64,000 nt of DNA. Origin: Corynebacterium aurimucosum ATCC 700975 (GTDB lineage Bacteria; Actinomycetota; Actinomycetes; Mycobacteriales; Mycobacteriaceae). Below, piece after piece: positions 43,637 through 51,948 of the stretch. Within the stretch, counting starts at the first letter, position 1, and each line of letters opens with the position of its first letter. Both the position numbers and the translations under genes were made by a program. The notes under the pieces are model-generated. The model was not told the origin of the DNA. It ran no database searches and saw only the letters and a program-made list of their open reading frames with translations. The stretch spans positions 682,001 through 746,000 of the forward strand of contig NC_012590.1 of NCBI RefSeq assembly GCF_000022905.1. Reading direction: 5' to 3'.

Positions 43637-43715
43637 GTAGTTGGGGAAGACCCAGCTTGGCCGTGGAGGCTGGGCTGAGGGGCTGGGCCATGGGGCCCCG
43701 CCTTGAAACAGCGGA

Positions 43716-45068
43716 CTAGCCGCGCGAGTGGTTGACCATCTCTTCCCACTCGACGAACTTCTTGCGCTCGCGGCCCTCGGCCTCACCCAGTGCGCGCTCG
43801 GCGGCGTCGAGCTTCTTCCAGCCCTCCCAGGTCAGGTGCTCCAGGCCCTTGGACTCGAAGAGCTCGACGATGTCCTCCTCGCGGGAGTGGGAGAGGTTGC
43901 CTGCTTCGGCGTCGGCAAGCAGCATGCCGATGGTCTCCGTGGCATCGGACTTGGTGTTGCCGATAAGGCCCACCGGACCGCGCTTAATCCAGCCGGTGGT
44001 GTAGAGGCCCGGCACGACCTCACCGTCGAGGTCAACGACGTGGCCGCCGTCGTTATTGATGACGTTCTTCTGCTTATTGAAGGGCACGCCCTCGATGGCA
44101 TCAGAGCGGTAGCCCACGGCCAGGTAGACGGCCTGGGCCGGCCACTCGGTGAACTTGCCGGTGCCGGAGACGGAGCCATCGCCGTTGAGTGCGGTGCGCT
44201 CGGTCTTCACGGCGGTAACCTTGCCGTTTTCACCGATGAACTCCACCGGCTGCTCGAAGAGGTGAATCTGCAGGGTGTGCGGGGCATCCTTGGGCTCGCG
44301 GATGGCGTAGCCTTCCAGAGTCTGGCACACCAGGTCGCAGGACTTGGCCTCTTCACGGGCTTTGAGGGAGGCCTCGTCGTAGTCGATGTCCTCTGGGTCC
44401 ACCACCACGTTGATGGTCGGGGAGTGGTCGAGCTCCTTGAGCTCCAGCGGGGTGAACTTGGCCTGCGCCGGACCGCGGCGGCCGAAGACGCGGACGGTGG
44501 TGGCCTGGTTCTTGGCCAGGGACTCGTAGACGTTGTCAGGAATCTCGGTAGATTCCTTGAGTTCATCGCCGGTCTTGGCCAGGATGCGGGCCACGTCCAG
44601 GCCCACGTTACCCACGCCGATCACCGCGACGTCGGTAGCGGAAAGATCCCAGGAGCGCTCGAAACGAGGGTTGCCGTCGTAGAAGCCAACGAACTCGCCG
44701 GCGCCATGAATTCCTTCGAGGTCAGAGCCGGGGATCTGCATGCCTAGGTCGCCGACGGCGCCGGTGGCGAAGACGATGGCGTCGTAGTACTCCTCGAGCT
44801 CGGAGACGGTGACATCGCGGCCCACGTTGATGTTGGACAGGAGGCGAATCTGCTCGGTGTCGAGCACACGGTGCAGGGAGTTGATGATTCCCTTAATGCG
44901 CGGGTGGTCCGGAGCCACGCCGTAGCGGATGAGCCCGAAGGGGGCAGGCATCTGCTCGATGAGATCGATCTGAACGTTGCCGCCGGTTTTCTTCACCAGG
45001 ATGTCGGAGGCGTAGATGCCGGCTGGGCCGGCGCCGATGACGGCTACTTTCAGGGGCTGCTGGGTCAT
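43716..45068 (-). CDS. fpr2: ferredoxin--NADP+ reductase (FprA/adrenodoxin-reductase type)
   Basis: The 450-residue flavoprotein has the FAD site VAVIGAGPAGIYASDIL at 8-24, PFGLIRYGVAPDHPRIK (typical for the adrenodoxin reductase/FprA group), the NADP site VAVIGVGNVGLDVARIL near 148-164, FGRRGPAQAKFTPLEL and the C-terminal GWIKRGPVGLIGNTKSDATET. It would pass electrons from NADPH to a ferredoxin for the divergent sulfite reductase. In C. glutamicum the homologous fpr2 heads the cys cluster. ATG 45068 has gaaaggcca upstream; the 17 preceding codons lack family similarity. Confidence 0.9.
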   Translation of the reverse strand: MTQQPLKVAVIGAGPAGIYASDILVKKTGGNVQIDLIEQMPAPFGLIRYGVAPDHPRIKGIINSLHRVLDTEQIRLLSNINVGRDVTVSELEEYYDAIVFATGAVGDLGMQIPGSDLEGIHGAGEFVGFYDGNPRFERSWDLSATDVAVIGVGNVGLDVARILAKTGDELKESTEIPDNVYESLAKNQATTVRVFGRRGPAQAKFTPLELKELDHSPTINVVVDPEDIDYDEASLKAREEAKSCDLVCQTLEGYAIREPKDAPHTLQIHLFEQPVEFIGENGKVTAVKTERTALNGDGSVSGTGKFTEWPAQAVYLAVGYRSDAIEGVPFNKQKNVINNDGGHVVDLDGEVVPGLYTTGWIKRGPVGLIGNTKSDATETIGMLLADAEAGNLSHSREEDIVELFESKGLEHLTWEGWKKLDAAERALGEAEGRERKKFVEWEEMVNHSRG

Positions 45069-45297
45069 GATGGCCTTTCGGAATGTTGTAGTAACTAACG
45101 AAAGCTTAGGTCTAAACAAGCGTGGGTTTCATTGAACCGGCTTGTCTGCTGTAGGGCAACTGGGCCTAATTACATTCGGAGAACATTGTGGCATAAACCC
45201 AGCGTGCTTTGCATATTTGAGAGGAAATAAAAAAGACTGCTTTGTCTGTTTTAGCTAGACCGGTAGGTTTTCACTAACCGACGAAAGGCAGCAGATT
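45069..45297. promoter_or_regulatory. divergent fpr2/cysI control region
   Basis: The 229-bp gap between divergent fpr2 and cysI holds GTCTA (45110-45114) and TAGAC (45256-45260), half-sites like those of the corynebacterial sulfur repressor McbR, but they lie about 145 bp apart rather than as one palindrome. The region is noticeably AT-richer than the genes, as expected for promoters. Confidence 0.35.
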
Positions 45298-46968
45298 ATG
45301 ACCACCGCGACGAAGCGACCAGCCCGCGCAAAGAAGCCAGAAGGCCAGTGGAAGATTGATGGCACCGCGCCGCTGAACTCCGACGAGAAGATCAAGCAGG
45401 CCGACGATGCCCTAGCAGTGCGCCAGCGCGTTATCGATATCTACTCCAAACAGGGATTTTGCTCGATTCCCGCAGAGGACCTTGCCCCACGTTTCAAGTG
45501 GTTGGGCCTGTATACCCAGCGCAACCAGAACCTGGGCGGTGAGATGACCTCCAAGCTCAGCAACGCCGAGCTGCAGGATGAATACTTCATGATGCGCGTG
45601 CGCTTCGACGGAGGCCGCGCGGATCCCGCTAAGCTGCGCGCGGTGGGAGAGATTTCGCGCGATTATGCGCGTTCTACCGCGGACTTTACGGACCGCCAGA
45701 ACATCCAGCTGCATTGGATTCAGATTGAAGATGTCCCCGCCATCTGGGAGAAGCTGCGCTCCGTGGGGCTAGATACTCTACTGGGCTGCGGCGACGTCCC
45801 CCGTGTCATCCTGGGCTCACCGGTAGCGGGAGTGGCTGCTGACGAAATTATCGACGCCACCCCGGCCATCGAGGAGATCAAGAATGACTACCTCCTGCGC
45901 GATGAATTCCATAACCTTCCGCGCAAGTTCAAGTCCGCCATCTCCGGCAATGTGCGTCAGGACGTGACCCACGAGATCCAGGATGTCGCCTTCGTTGGTA
46001 CGGAGCATCCCGAATATGGCCCGGGTTTCGATTGCTTCGTGGGCGGAGGTCTGTCCACCAACCCGATGCTCTCGCAATCCCTCGGCGCGTGGATCCCGCT
46101 CGAGCGCGTCCCAGAGGTGTGGGCTGGAGTCGCACGCATCTTCCGCGACTATGGCTTCCGCCGCAACCGCAACCGTGCGCGCCTGAAGTTCCTGGTGGCG
46201 CAGTGGGGCATTGAGAAATTCCGAAAGGTACTGGAAGAGGAATACCTCGACGCGCCGCTTCTCGACGGCCTCCCGCTTCCCGTCGCTCCCGGCAACCGCG
46301 ACCATCTCGGCGTGCACCGCCAGCAGGACGGAAAGTTTTACGTGGGCGTCAAGCCCACCGTCGGGCATGCCACCGGCGAGCAGCTCATCGCCATTGCGGA
46401 CGTGGCCGAGAAGTTCGGCATCAGCCGCATCCGTACGACGCCGATGAAGGAGCTGCTCTTCCTCGACGTGGAAGAAGAGGACATCCCTGCGCTGTCGCGC
46501 GCCCTGGATGAGACGGGCCTGTACTCCCAGCCCTCGGAATTCCGTCGCGGCGTCATCTCCTGCACCGGCCTGGAATTTTGTAAGCTCGCGCACGTGACCA
46601 CCAAGGCCCGCGCCATCGAGCTCGTCGACATCCTGGAAGATACCCTCGGTGACCTCGACGTCCCGGTGTCCATCGCCCTCAACGGCTGCCCCAATGCCTG
46701 CGCGCGCTCGCAGGTATCGGATATTGGCCTCAAGGGACAGATTGTCACTGATGCTGACGGCAACCGCGTCGAAGGTTTCCAGGTCCACCTTGGCGGCGCT
46801 CTCGGTCTCTCCCCGGACTGGGGTCGCAAGCTGCGCGGACACAAGGTGGTGGCGGATGAGGTTCCGGACTATGTCATTCGCTTGGTCAACAGGTATAAGG
46901 AGCAGCGCGAAGACGGCGAGCAGTTCCGCCACTGGGTCCTGCGCGCGGACGAGGAGGACCTGCAGTGA
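45298..46968 (+). CDS. cysI: ferredoxin-dependent sulfite reductase (siroheme/[4Fe-4S])
   Basis: A 556-residue enzyme reducing sulfite to sulfide with six electrons. The coupled siroheme/[4Fe-4S] site is Cys422 and Cys428 (SCTGLEFCK) plus Cys464 and Cys468 (LNGCPNACAR). Tyr72 (GLYTQRNQ) and Cys164 (LLGCGD) have the same spacing, 92 residues, as the Tyr-Cys covalent link of M. tuberculosis SirA, so the link is probably present. Siroheme contacts such as RPNRQN-like FTDRQNIQLHW are seen near 130-140. Ribosome site cgaaaggcagcagattATG. CysX-like, chelatase and TSUP genes follow in an operon; fpr2 is divergent. Confidence 0.93.
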   Translation: MTTATKRPARAKKPEGQWKIDGTAPLNSDEKIKQADDALAVRQRVIDIYSKQGFCSIPAEDLAPRFKWLGLYTQRNQNLGGEMTSKLSNAELQDEYFMMRVRFDGGRADPAKLRAVGEISRDYARSTADFTDRQNIQLHWIQIEDVPAIWEKLRSVGLDTLLGCGDVPRVILGSPVAGVAADEIIDATPAIEEIKNDYLLRDEFHNLPRKFKSAISGNVRQDVTHEIQDVAFVGTEHPEYGPGFDCFVGGGLSTNPMLSQSLGAWIPLERVPEVWAGVARIFRDYGFRRNRNRARLKFLVAQWGIEKFRKVLEEEYLDAPLLDGLPLPVAPGNRDHLGVHRQQDGKFYVGVKPTVGHATGEQLIAIADVAEKFGISRIRTTPMKELLFLDVEEEDIPALSRALDETGLYSQPSEFRRGVISCTGLEFCKLAHVTTKARAIELVDILEDTLGDLDVPVSIALNGCPNACARSQVSDIGLKGQIVTDADGNRVEGFQVHLGGALGLSPDWGRKLRGHKVVADEVPDYVIRLVNRYKEQREDGEQFRHWVLRADEEDLQ

Positions 46969-47219
46969 ATTTCCGCCGTCAGCCTAACCCGAACCGTAAC
47001 CACCCAGCTTTTTGCCCCTACTGCGCTGGGACAAACCTATTTCCAGATGAGGAAGATGATTTTGCCTGGAAGTGCGAAGAATGCCTCCGCATCTTTTCCG
47101 TACGCTTCCACGGCCAAGACGATGCCCCAGTAGCGCCCGCGCCGGCGGTCTCCTCCGCGGAGGCGCTGCAGCGCTCTCTCGCTCGCCGCGGCCATTCCAC
47201 CGCGAAAACTCAGGATTAA
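46965..47219 (+). CDS. cysX: CysX-like small zinc-ribbon/ferredoxin-like protein
   Basis: An 84-residue protein with two Cys pairs, Cys17-x-x-Cys20 (FCPYCAG) and Cys37-x-x-Cys40 (KCEECLR), followed by an Ala/Pro-rich tail. GTG 46965 overlaps the cysI stop by 4 bp, so translation is coupled. In the C. glutamicum cys cluster the gene after cysI, cysX, encodes a small ferredoxin-like protein thought to pass electrons to CysI. The two widely spaced C-x-x-C pairs could bind one zinc or iron, as in rubredoxin-like ribbons, rather than a classic [Fe-S] ferredoxin cluster. Confidence 0.75.
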   Translation: MNFRRQPNPNRNHPAFCPYCAGTNLFPDEEDDFAWKCEECLRIFSVRFHGQDDAPVAPAPAVSSAEALQRSLARRGHSTAKTQD

Positions 47220-47230
47220 GGAAACCCACC

Positions 47231-47923
47231 ATGACCGCCCCGACCGCTACCACTGCATTACTAACCCTGTCACACGGCTCACGCCACCCCGAAGCTGCAG
47301 CAAACGTTATGGCGCTGACCCATGCCGCTGGTGAGCTTGCTGGTGTGCTGGCCACCGCCGCACACTTAGAATTCAATGACCCGCCACTCGATGAGGCGGC
47401 GCGCTGCCTAGCAGCGCAAGGAATACGTGAGGCGGTCGTTGTGCCTTTGCTTTTTACTGAGGGCTACCACCAGCGCATCGACGTTCCTGAGGCTTTGGCC
47501 CAGGCTTCTGCGGCGTCCGGAGTGCGCCTTCATCAAGCCCGTGGACTCGGTACCGGCGAGGACATGGCGCGTCTGCTGGCAGAGCGAGTTCCAGAGGGAA
47601 CAGATACCGTTGTCCTCTATTCTGTCGGCTCCTCCGATGAGCGTGCCAACGCCGCTGTCGCTGATCTAGCGCGACGCGTCGGCGAGCTGGCCGGTTGCAC
47701 GGCGAAGGTTGCCTACGCCACGCGCGGTGAGCGCCAGCCCGTTGAGCCAGATGGCAATCAGGAGGTCGTCGTGCCACTCTTTGTGAGCCCCGGCCTGCTT
47801 TTAGATCGCCTCGACGAGGAGGCGGAGCACGGCGGCAGGGAGCCCCGGCAGGTTCTCCCTCCGCTGGGTAAGGCGCTCGCCGGCATTGTTTCCCACCGAT
47901 ATTCGGAGGTGGCCCGTGCGTAG
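47231..47923 (+). CDS. sirohydrochlorin ferrochelatase-like protein (CbiX/SirB, CysY type)
   Basis: The 230-residue product has the class II chelatase layout: LTLSHGSRHPEAAANV at the N-terminus with the metal-binding His15, then VVVPLLFTEGYHQRIDVPEAL with the second His near residue 82, and a related C-terminal half (VVVPLFVSPGLLLDRL) where the motif is degenerate. It would insert iron into sirohydrochlorin to give the siroheme needed by CysI. ATG 47231 has aaggaaa upstream and lies 11 bp after cysX; the frame opens earlier inside cysX. In C. glutamicum cysH, cysD and cysN lie between these two genes; here they are absent. Confidence 0.85.
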   Translation: MTAPTATTALLTLSHGSRHPEAAANVMALTHAAGELAGVLATAAHLEFNDPPLDEAARCLAAQGIREAVVVPLLFTEGYHQRIDVPEALAQASAASGVRLHQARGLGTGEDMARLLAERVPEGTDTVVLYSVGSSDERANAAVADLARRVGELAGCTAKVAYATRGERQPVEPDGNQEVVVPLFVSPGLLLDRLDEEAEHGGREPRQVLPPLGKALAGIVSHRYSEVARA

Positions 47924-48911
47924 CCTCATTCTCATCGCGATCGCGGGTGCCGCCGCGCAGCTTGTCGACGGCGGCATTGGCATGGGCTTCGGCGTTACCT
48001 CCACCACCATCCTGCTACTGGCGGGATTGGGGCCCGCGACGGCCTCCGCCGTGGTGCACACATCGGAGCTAGGCACCACCTTGGTCTCCGGAATTAGCCA
48101 CTGGCGTTTTGGCAACGTGCATTGGCCCACGGTGCTCAAGCTCGGTGTGCCGGGAGGCCTGTCGGCCTTCATCGGAGCGACGATTCTGTCTAATCTCTCG
48201 CTCGAGGCCGCCGAACCCGTGACCTCCGCGATTCTCTTAGTCCTAGGCATCAACCTCGTCTGGCGCTTCTCGCGCCCACGGAGCAGCACATCGCAGGAGA
48301 CTCGACAGCACTCCACTCCCTTCCTCGCGGGGCTTGGCGTGGTGGGAGGCTTTGTCGATGCTTCGGGCGGCGGTGGCTGGGGCCCGATTTCCACCTCGAC
48401 GCTCATGACGGTCGGCCGTGAGCAGCCGCGGCGCATTGTCGGCACTGTCAACACCGCAGAATTCCTCGTCACTTTTGGTGCCACGGCGGGCTTCATCGTT
48501 GGCCTCTGGGAGGAGATCGTGGCTAATGCCGCGGCGGTCGTGGCGTTGCTCATCGGCGGGGTGATCACCGCACCGATTGCAGCCTGGCTCATCTCGCGCA
48601 TCAACCCTACGCTCCTTGGAGGCTTCGTGGGCACAGCTATCGTGACGCTCAACATTCCTAAGGCACTAGGGTGGGCGCTAGCGCAGCAGCAGATCCTTCT
48701 GCTGCAGGTCGCTGCGCTGGTCCTCGGAGTTGCTCTCACGGTATGGGCGAACCAACGCCGGGCTCGATCCGCGCAGGGCGAGGAAGGGGATAGCACTTCG
48801 CAGCAGCGCACTGGCAGCCGTGTCGTTGAAACGACGGAGCCGACTGGCCGCGAGGGCGCCCATGCAGGCAGCTCCGCGGAATCGGAGGAAGAGCGCGTCA
48901 GAGTTGACTAG
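47916..48911 (+). CDS. cysZ: TSUP (TauE/SafE) family anion transporter, CysZ-like
   Basis: A 331-residue membrane protein with about eight hydrophobic segments. The two halves share motifs: QLVDGGIGMGFGVTSTTILL (13-32) and GVVGGFVDASGGGGWGPISTSTL (about 150-172). A hydrophilic, acidic tail of about 65 residues follows. GTG 47916 has ggaggtggccc upstream and overlaps the chelatase stop by 8 bp, so translation is coupled. In C. glutamicum the cys-cluster TSUP gene (cysZ) is assigned to sulfate uptake. Since sulfate-reducing genes are missing here, transport of sulfite or another sulfur anion is an alternative. Confidence 0.85.
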   Translation: MRSLILIAIAGAAAQLVDGGIGMGFGVTSTTILLLAGLGPATASAVVHTSELGTTLVSGISHWRFGNVHWPTVLKLGVPGGLSAFIGATILSNLSLEAAEPVTSAILLVLGINLVWRFSRPRSSTSQETRQHSTPFLAGLGVVGGFVDASGGGGWGPISTSTLMTVGREQPRRIVGTVNTAEFLVTFGATAGFIVGLWEEIVANAAAVVALLIGGVITAPIAAWLISRINPTLLGGFVGTAIVTLNIPKALGWALAQQQILLLQVAALVLGVALTVWANQRRARSAQGEEGDSTSQQRTGSRVVETTEPTGREGAHAGSSAESEEERVRVD

Positions 48912-48920
48912 AACTCGGGG

Positions 48921-49649
48921 CTAGAGCCCGGCAACCTCACCGATGACGATGACCGCTGGGGGTGCCACCGAGTTCTCTTCCATCGTGGTCCCTAGCTCAG
49001 CAAGCTCGCACTGGAATGCTCGCTCACCATCGAGGGAGCCTTCCTGAATGATGCGCACGGGGGTGTGGGGGGAGAGGGAGGCGTCGATCAGTGCGGCGGC
49101 GATGGCGGCCGCGTTCTTGACACCCATGATGACGGACAACGTAGCCCCAGATTGCGCCAGTGCTGTCCAATCCACCAAAGACTTGGGATGGCCTGGCGGC
49201 AGGTGTCCGGAGACCACCGTGAAGGCATGGACGACGCCGCGGTGCGTCACCGGCGTCCCCGCCAGTGCGGGCACCGCGACCGCCGAAGTCACCCCGGGGA
49301 CGACTTCCACCGGGATGCCTGCCGCAGTGAGTGCAGTGAGTTCTTCGAAACCACGCCCAAACACATAAGGGTCCCCACCTTTGAGGCGGACCACGCGGCG
49401 CCCCTGGCGGGCGTTGTCAACCAAAATCTCGTTGATGCGCTCCTGGGCCACCTGGGCGCGGTAGGGGATCTTGGAGACGTCGATAAGCTCCTTGGCGTCA
49501 ATATCGCACAGCTTATCCAGCTGGGCGGTGGGGCCGAGGTGATCTGCCACGATGACCTCAGCATCCTGCAGCGCCCGCATGCCACGCACGGTGATCAGAT
49601 CCCACGCGCCAGGGCCGCCGCCGACAAGGACTACCGGATGAATGCTCAT
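48921..49649 (-). CDS. cobA: uroporphyrinogen-III C-methyltransferase
   Basis: A 242-residue SAM-dependent methyltransferase of the SUMT family: VVLVGGGPGAWDLITVRGMRAL at 6-27 with the glycine-rich loop, VRLKGGDPYVFGRGFEEL near 88-105, VVPGVTSAVAVPALAGTPVTHRG near 116-138, and IMGVKNAAAIAAAL. It adds two methyl groups to uroporphyrinogen III to give precorrin-2, the first step to siroheme for CysI. It lacks the CysG-type N-terminal oxidase domain, which must come from another gene. It faces cysZ with a 9-bp gap. ATG 49649 is preceded by TAGGAT with 8 nt between, no ribosome site. Confidence 0.92.
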   Translation of the reverse strand: MSIHPVVLVGGGPGAWDLITVRGMRALQDAEVIVADHLGPTAQLDKLCDIDAKELIDVSKIPYRAQVAQERINEILVDNARQGRRVVRLKGGDPYVFGRGFEELTALTAAGIPVEVVPGVTSAVAVPALAGTPVTHRGVVHAFTVVSGHLPPGHPKSLVDWTALAQSGATLSVIMGVKNAAAIAAALIDASLSPHTPVRIIQEGSLDGERAFQCELAELGTTMEENSVAPPAVIVIGEVAGL

Positions 49650-49663
49650 GGCGACTAATCCTA
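49650..49663 (-). promoter_or_regulatory. -10 element of a leaderless promoter for the SUMT gene
   Basis: Minus-strand TAGGAT (49658-49663), 8-nt spacer, then ATG 49649. Two base pairs separate it from the opposing TobH-like -10 hexamer. Confidence 0.5.
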
Positions 49664-49665
49664 GC

Positions 49666-49678
49666 TATGCTCGGGCCT
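49666..49678 (+). promoter_or_regulatory. -10 element of a leaderless promoter for the TobH-like gene
   Basis: TATGCT (49666-49671), 7-nt spacer cgggcct, then ATG 49679, with no ribosome site. Confidence 0.55.
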
Positions 49679-50632
49679 ATGACTTCCTATGACCCCGAAA
49701 CCGTGGGCTTCTTTGACATCGCCCACGAAGGCGCCCAGGCGCGCGTGGTGGCTGCATCCGTGCCGGAGCTTGCTCGCGTGCTTGGCGGACTGCGCCCGCG
49801 CAGCGTCGTCGTCCTCGCGGCGGACCAAGTTTCCCGCGCTGCCGCTTACGTTGCTGTGGGCCTAGGAGAACCCGCTGAAGTCCCCATCATGGTCAGCGAA
49901 TCACTGCCGCGCTTTACTGGTGCACTCGATGTTGTGGTGGTGGCGGGGGATAGCCCGTGGGCGGAGCGCGCGCTGCATACTGCTGCGCGCCGGGGTGCCA
50001 CGACAGTCCTTCTCAATGAGATCGAGGATGCTCCCGAAGACACCATCGTTATAGACACTTTGCCCACTGCCGAAGGGGTCTCCCCGGTGCGCGTGATTAC
50101 AGCTGTGCACGCGGTGTACGCGGTGTTGAGCGAAGACCCAGTGCTGGTCTCCCGCCGGCTGGAAGACATCGCCGATGCCGTGGACCGCGAGCTGGAAGCG
50201 CTGTCCCCGCGGCGCGATTCCACGACGAACCCTGGGCGCGCATTACGTGAATTCGTAGAGGGCGGACGAGTCATCCACAGCTGTGGGCCCGATCCTTATG
50301 CGCTGTCGGAGGAGCGCACGCGCGTGCACCTCGGCGCGCTTGTTGCCCGCATGGCTGGTGCGCTGTGGGCAGCCCACGGGCTGGGAGGGACCGTTGTTGA
50401 TGCGGAAGGCTTAGGGCCGATTCTGCAGACAGACCCGACTGACATCTTCTATGACCCGTTTGAAGCGGAAGAGCCTTTGGTACCCTTGAGAATTGTTTTA
50501 TGGGGACAGGAAGAGGCGAACCTTCCCCACTCTTTCGCAGCGGCGAGCGCCGACACCTCCTGTGGGGAATTGGCCCGCGCGCTGCAGCTGATTACGCGCA
50601 GTTATGCCGCGACCGCCTACGACGTGAAATAG
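49679..50632 (+). CDS. TobH-like protein with SIS-related sugar isomerase fold
   Basis: The 317-residue protein corresponds to the conserved gene between manB and manA in corynebacteria and mycobacteria, often named TobH. The N-terminal half alternates hydrophobic strands and helices (RSVVVLAADQVSRAAAYVAVGLG; ALDVVVVAGDSPWAERALHTAARRGATTVLLNE), as in SIS-domain isomerases. The C-terminal region has RVIHSCGPDPYALSEERTRVHLGALVARMAG. The true catalytic residues cannot be named. It probably helps hexose-phosphate metabolism with ManB and ManA; a start at ATG 49667 is possible but overlaps the TATGCT promoter. manA begins 9 bp after its stop. Confidence 0.75.
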   Translation: MTSYDPETVGFFDIAHEGAQARVVAASVPELARVLGGLRPRSVVVLAADQVSRAAAYVAVGLGEPAEVPIMVSESLPRFTGALDVVVVAGDSPWAERALHTAARRGATTVLLNEIEDAPEDTIVIDTLPTAEGVSPVRVITAVHAVYAVLSEDPVLVSRRLEDIADAVDRELEALSPRRDSTTNPGRALREFVEGGRVIHSCGPDPYALSEERTRVHLGALVARMAGALWAAHGLGGTVVDAEGLGPILQTDPTDIFYDPFEAEEPLVPLRIVLWGQEEANLPHSFAAASADTSCGELARALQLITRSYAATAYDVK

Positions 50633-50641
50633 AGGATTTCA

Positions 50642-51871
50642 ATGAAGTTGCTCACCAGCGCTGCCCGCAATTATTCGTGGGGTTCGCGCACGCTTATCCC
50701 GACGCTGCTCGGCGAGCCGGAAGCCCACAGCCCGGTAGCAGAGCTGTGGTTCGGTGCGCATCCGGCTGACCCTTCAACGATTGGGGAGGAGAAGCTGGAT
50801 GAGATCATCGCGGCCGACCCCCAAGGGCAGCTGGGGCAGCGGGTGGCTGACAAGTACGGCGCCGGCCTGCCCTTCTTGCTGAAGATTCTGGCGGCCGCCG
50901 AGCCGCTGTCGCTGCAGGCACACCCTTCGAAGCAGCAGGCCGAGGAAGGCTTCGCCCGCGAGAACGCGGCGGGAATCGACCTCACGGCGTCAAACCGCAA
51001 CTACAAGGATGACAACCACAAACCGGAGCTCATCGTGGCGCTCACGGAGTTCTACGCCATGGCGGGATTCCGCCCCCTAGCGCAGACCCGCAGCCTGTTT
51101 GCGGCCTTGGAATGCGAAGAGCTGGCTCACTACGAGGGCATGCTCGACACCGATCCCGCCGCTGAAGGCGACAGCCTCCGCGCGCTGTTTACCACGTGGA
51201 TTACGATCCCGGGTGCCAAGCGCAAGGAGCTAATCAGCGCGGTGGTAGCGGCGGGCGAGCGCCTGCGCAACACCCAGGCAGGTGAGCCGTGGATGGCCAC
51301 CGTGATGGGTACCGTGGCCAAGCTCAATGAACAGTACCCGGGTGATATCGGCGTTCTGGGAGCGCTTCTACTCAACCACATTATTTTGCAGCCGGGTGAG
51401 GCGATTTACCTCGACGCCGGGCAGCTGCATGCCTATGTCTCCGGCTTAGGCGTGGAGATCATGGCCAACTCAGATAACGTGCTGCGCGGCGGCTTGACCC
51501 CGAAGTTCGTTGATGTTCCTGAACTGGTCAAGGTCCTCACCTACGAGGCGGCTAAAGACCCGCGCGTGGACCTGGTGGATGCCTCCGAAACCGGAAATGT
51601 TCAGGGCGCTAAGGCATGGTCATATCCGGTACCGATTGAGGAATTCTTGCTGGACCGTGTGGAGCTTTCCGGCGAGGAGAGCGTCGAGGTCGACAGCGAT
51701 GGCCCGATGATTCTGCTGTGTACCTCTGGCTCAGCTGCGTTGAGCAATGCGGAGGGAGAGAGCCTCAACTTAAGCGCGGGCCACGCTGCGTGGATCCCTG
51801 CCAGTGACCCGGCTGCCACCGTCCGCGGTGCCGGTGCCGAGGGCACTGAGGTATTCATCGCCCGCGTCTAA
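50642..51871 (+). CDS. manA: mannose-6-phosphate isomerase, class I
   Basis: The 409-residue enzyme interconverts fructose 6-phosphate and mannose 6-phosphate. All four zinc ligands are visible: Gln92 and His94 (LSLQAHPSK), Glu129 (DDNHKPEL) and His263 (DAGQLHAY). The cupin fold is complete, and VLRGGLTPKFVDVPELVKVL carries the conserved active-site Arg. ATG 50642 has agaggatttca upstream and lies 9 bp after the TobH-like stop; the two genes form an operon. With ManB and ManC it makes GDP-mannose. Confidence 0.93.
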   Translation: MKLLTSAARNYSWGSRTLIPTLLGEPEAHSPVAELWFGAHPADPSTIGEEKLDEIIAADPQGQLGQRVADKYGAGLPFLLKILAAAEPLSLQAHPSKQQAEEGFARENAAGIDLTASNRNYKDDNHKPELIVALTEFYAMAGFRPLAQTRSLFAALECEELAHYEGMLDTDPAAEGDSLRALFTTWITIPGAKRKELISAVVAAGERLRNTQAGEPWMATVMGTVAKLNEQYPGDIGVLGALLLNHIILQPGEAIYLDAGQLHAYVSGLGVEIMANSDNVLRGGLTPKFVDVPELVKVLTYEAAKDPRVDLVDASETGNVQGAKAWSYPVPIEEFLLDRVELSGEESVEVDSDGPMILLCTSGSAALSNAEGESLNLSAGHAAWIPASDPAATVRGAGAEGTEVFIARV

Positions 51872-51895
51872 GCCCGCGGCGGGGCGGTAAGCATT

Positions 51896-51938
51896 AAAAC
51901 TGCAGAGCTGCCCAGGCTTTGCTTGCGCCTGGGCAGCT
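51896..51938 (-). terminator. terminator hairpin between manA and the Pro/Ser-rich protein gene
   Basis: A 12-bp perfect stem, agctgcccaggc (51906-51917) with gcctgggcagct (51927-51938), is followed on the minus strand by ctgcagttttaatg. The T tract serves the minus-strand gene; the stem may also stop manA transcription. Confidence 0.65.
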
Positions 51939-51948
51939 GTGGGGGAAT

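Noticed and set aside
45069..45297. McbR repressor site in the fpr2/cysI gap
   Set aside because: GTCTA and TAGAC half-sites occur but are about 145 bp apart, not in the 16-bp palindrome the repressor uses.
45817..46932. Antisense frame (371 codons) opposite cysI
   Set aside because: The cysI frame holds all cofactor ligands; the antisense frame has no supporting signal.
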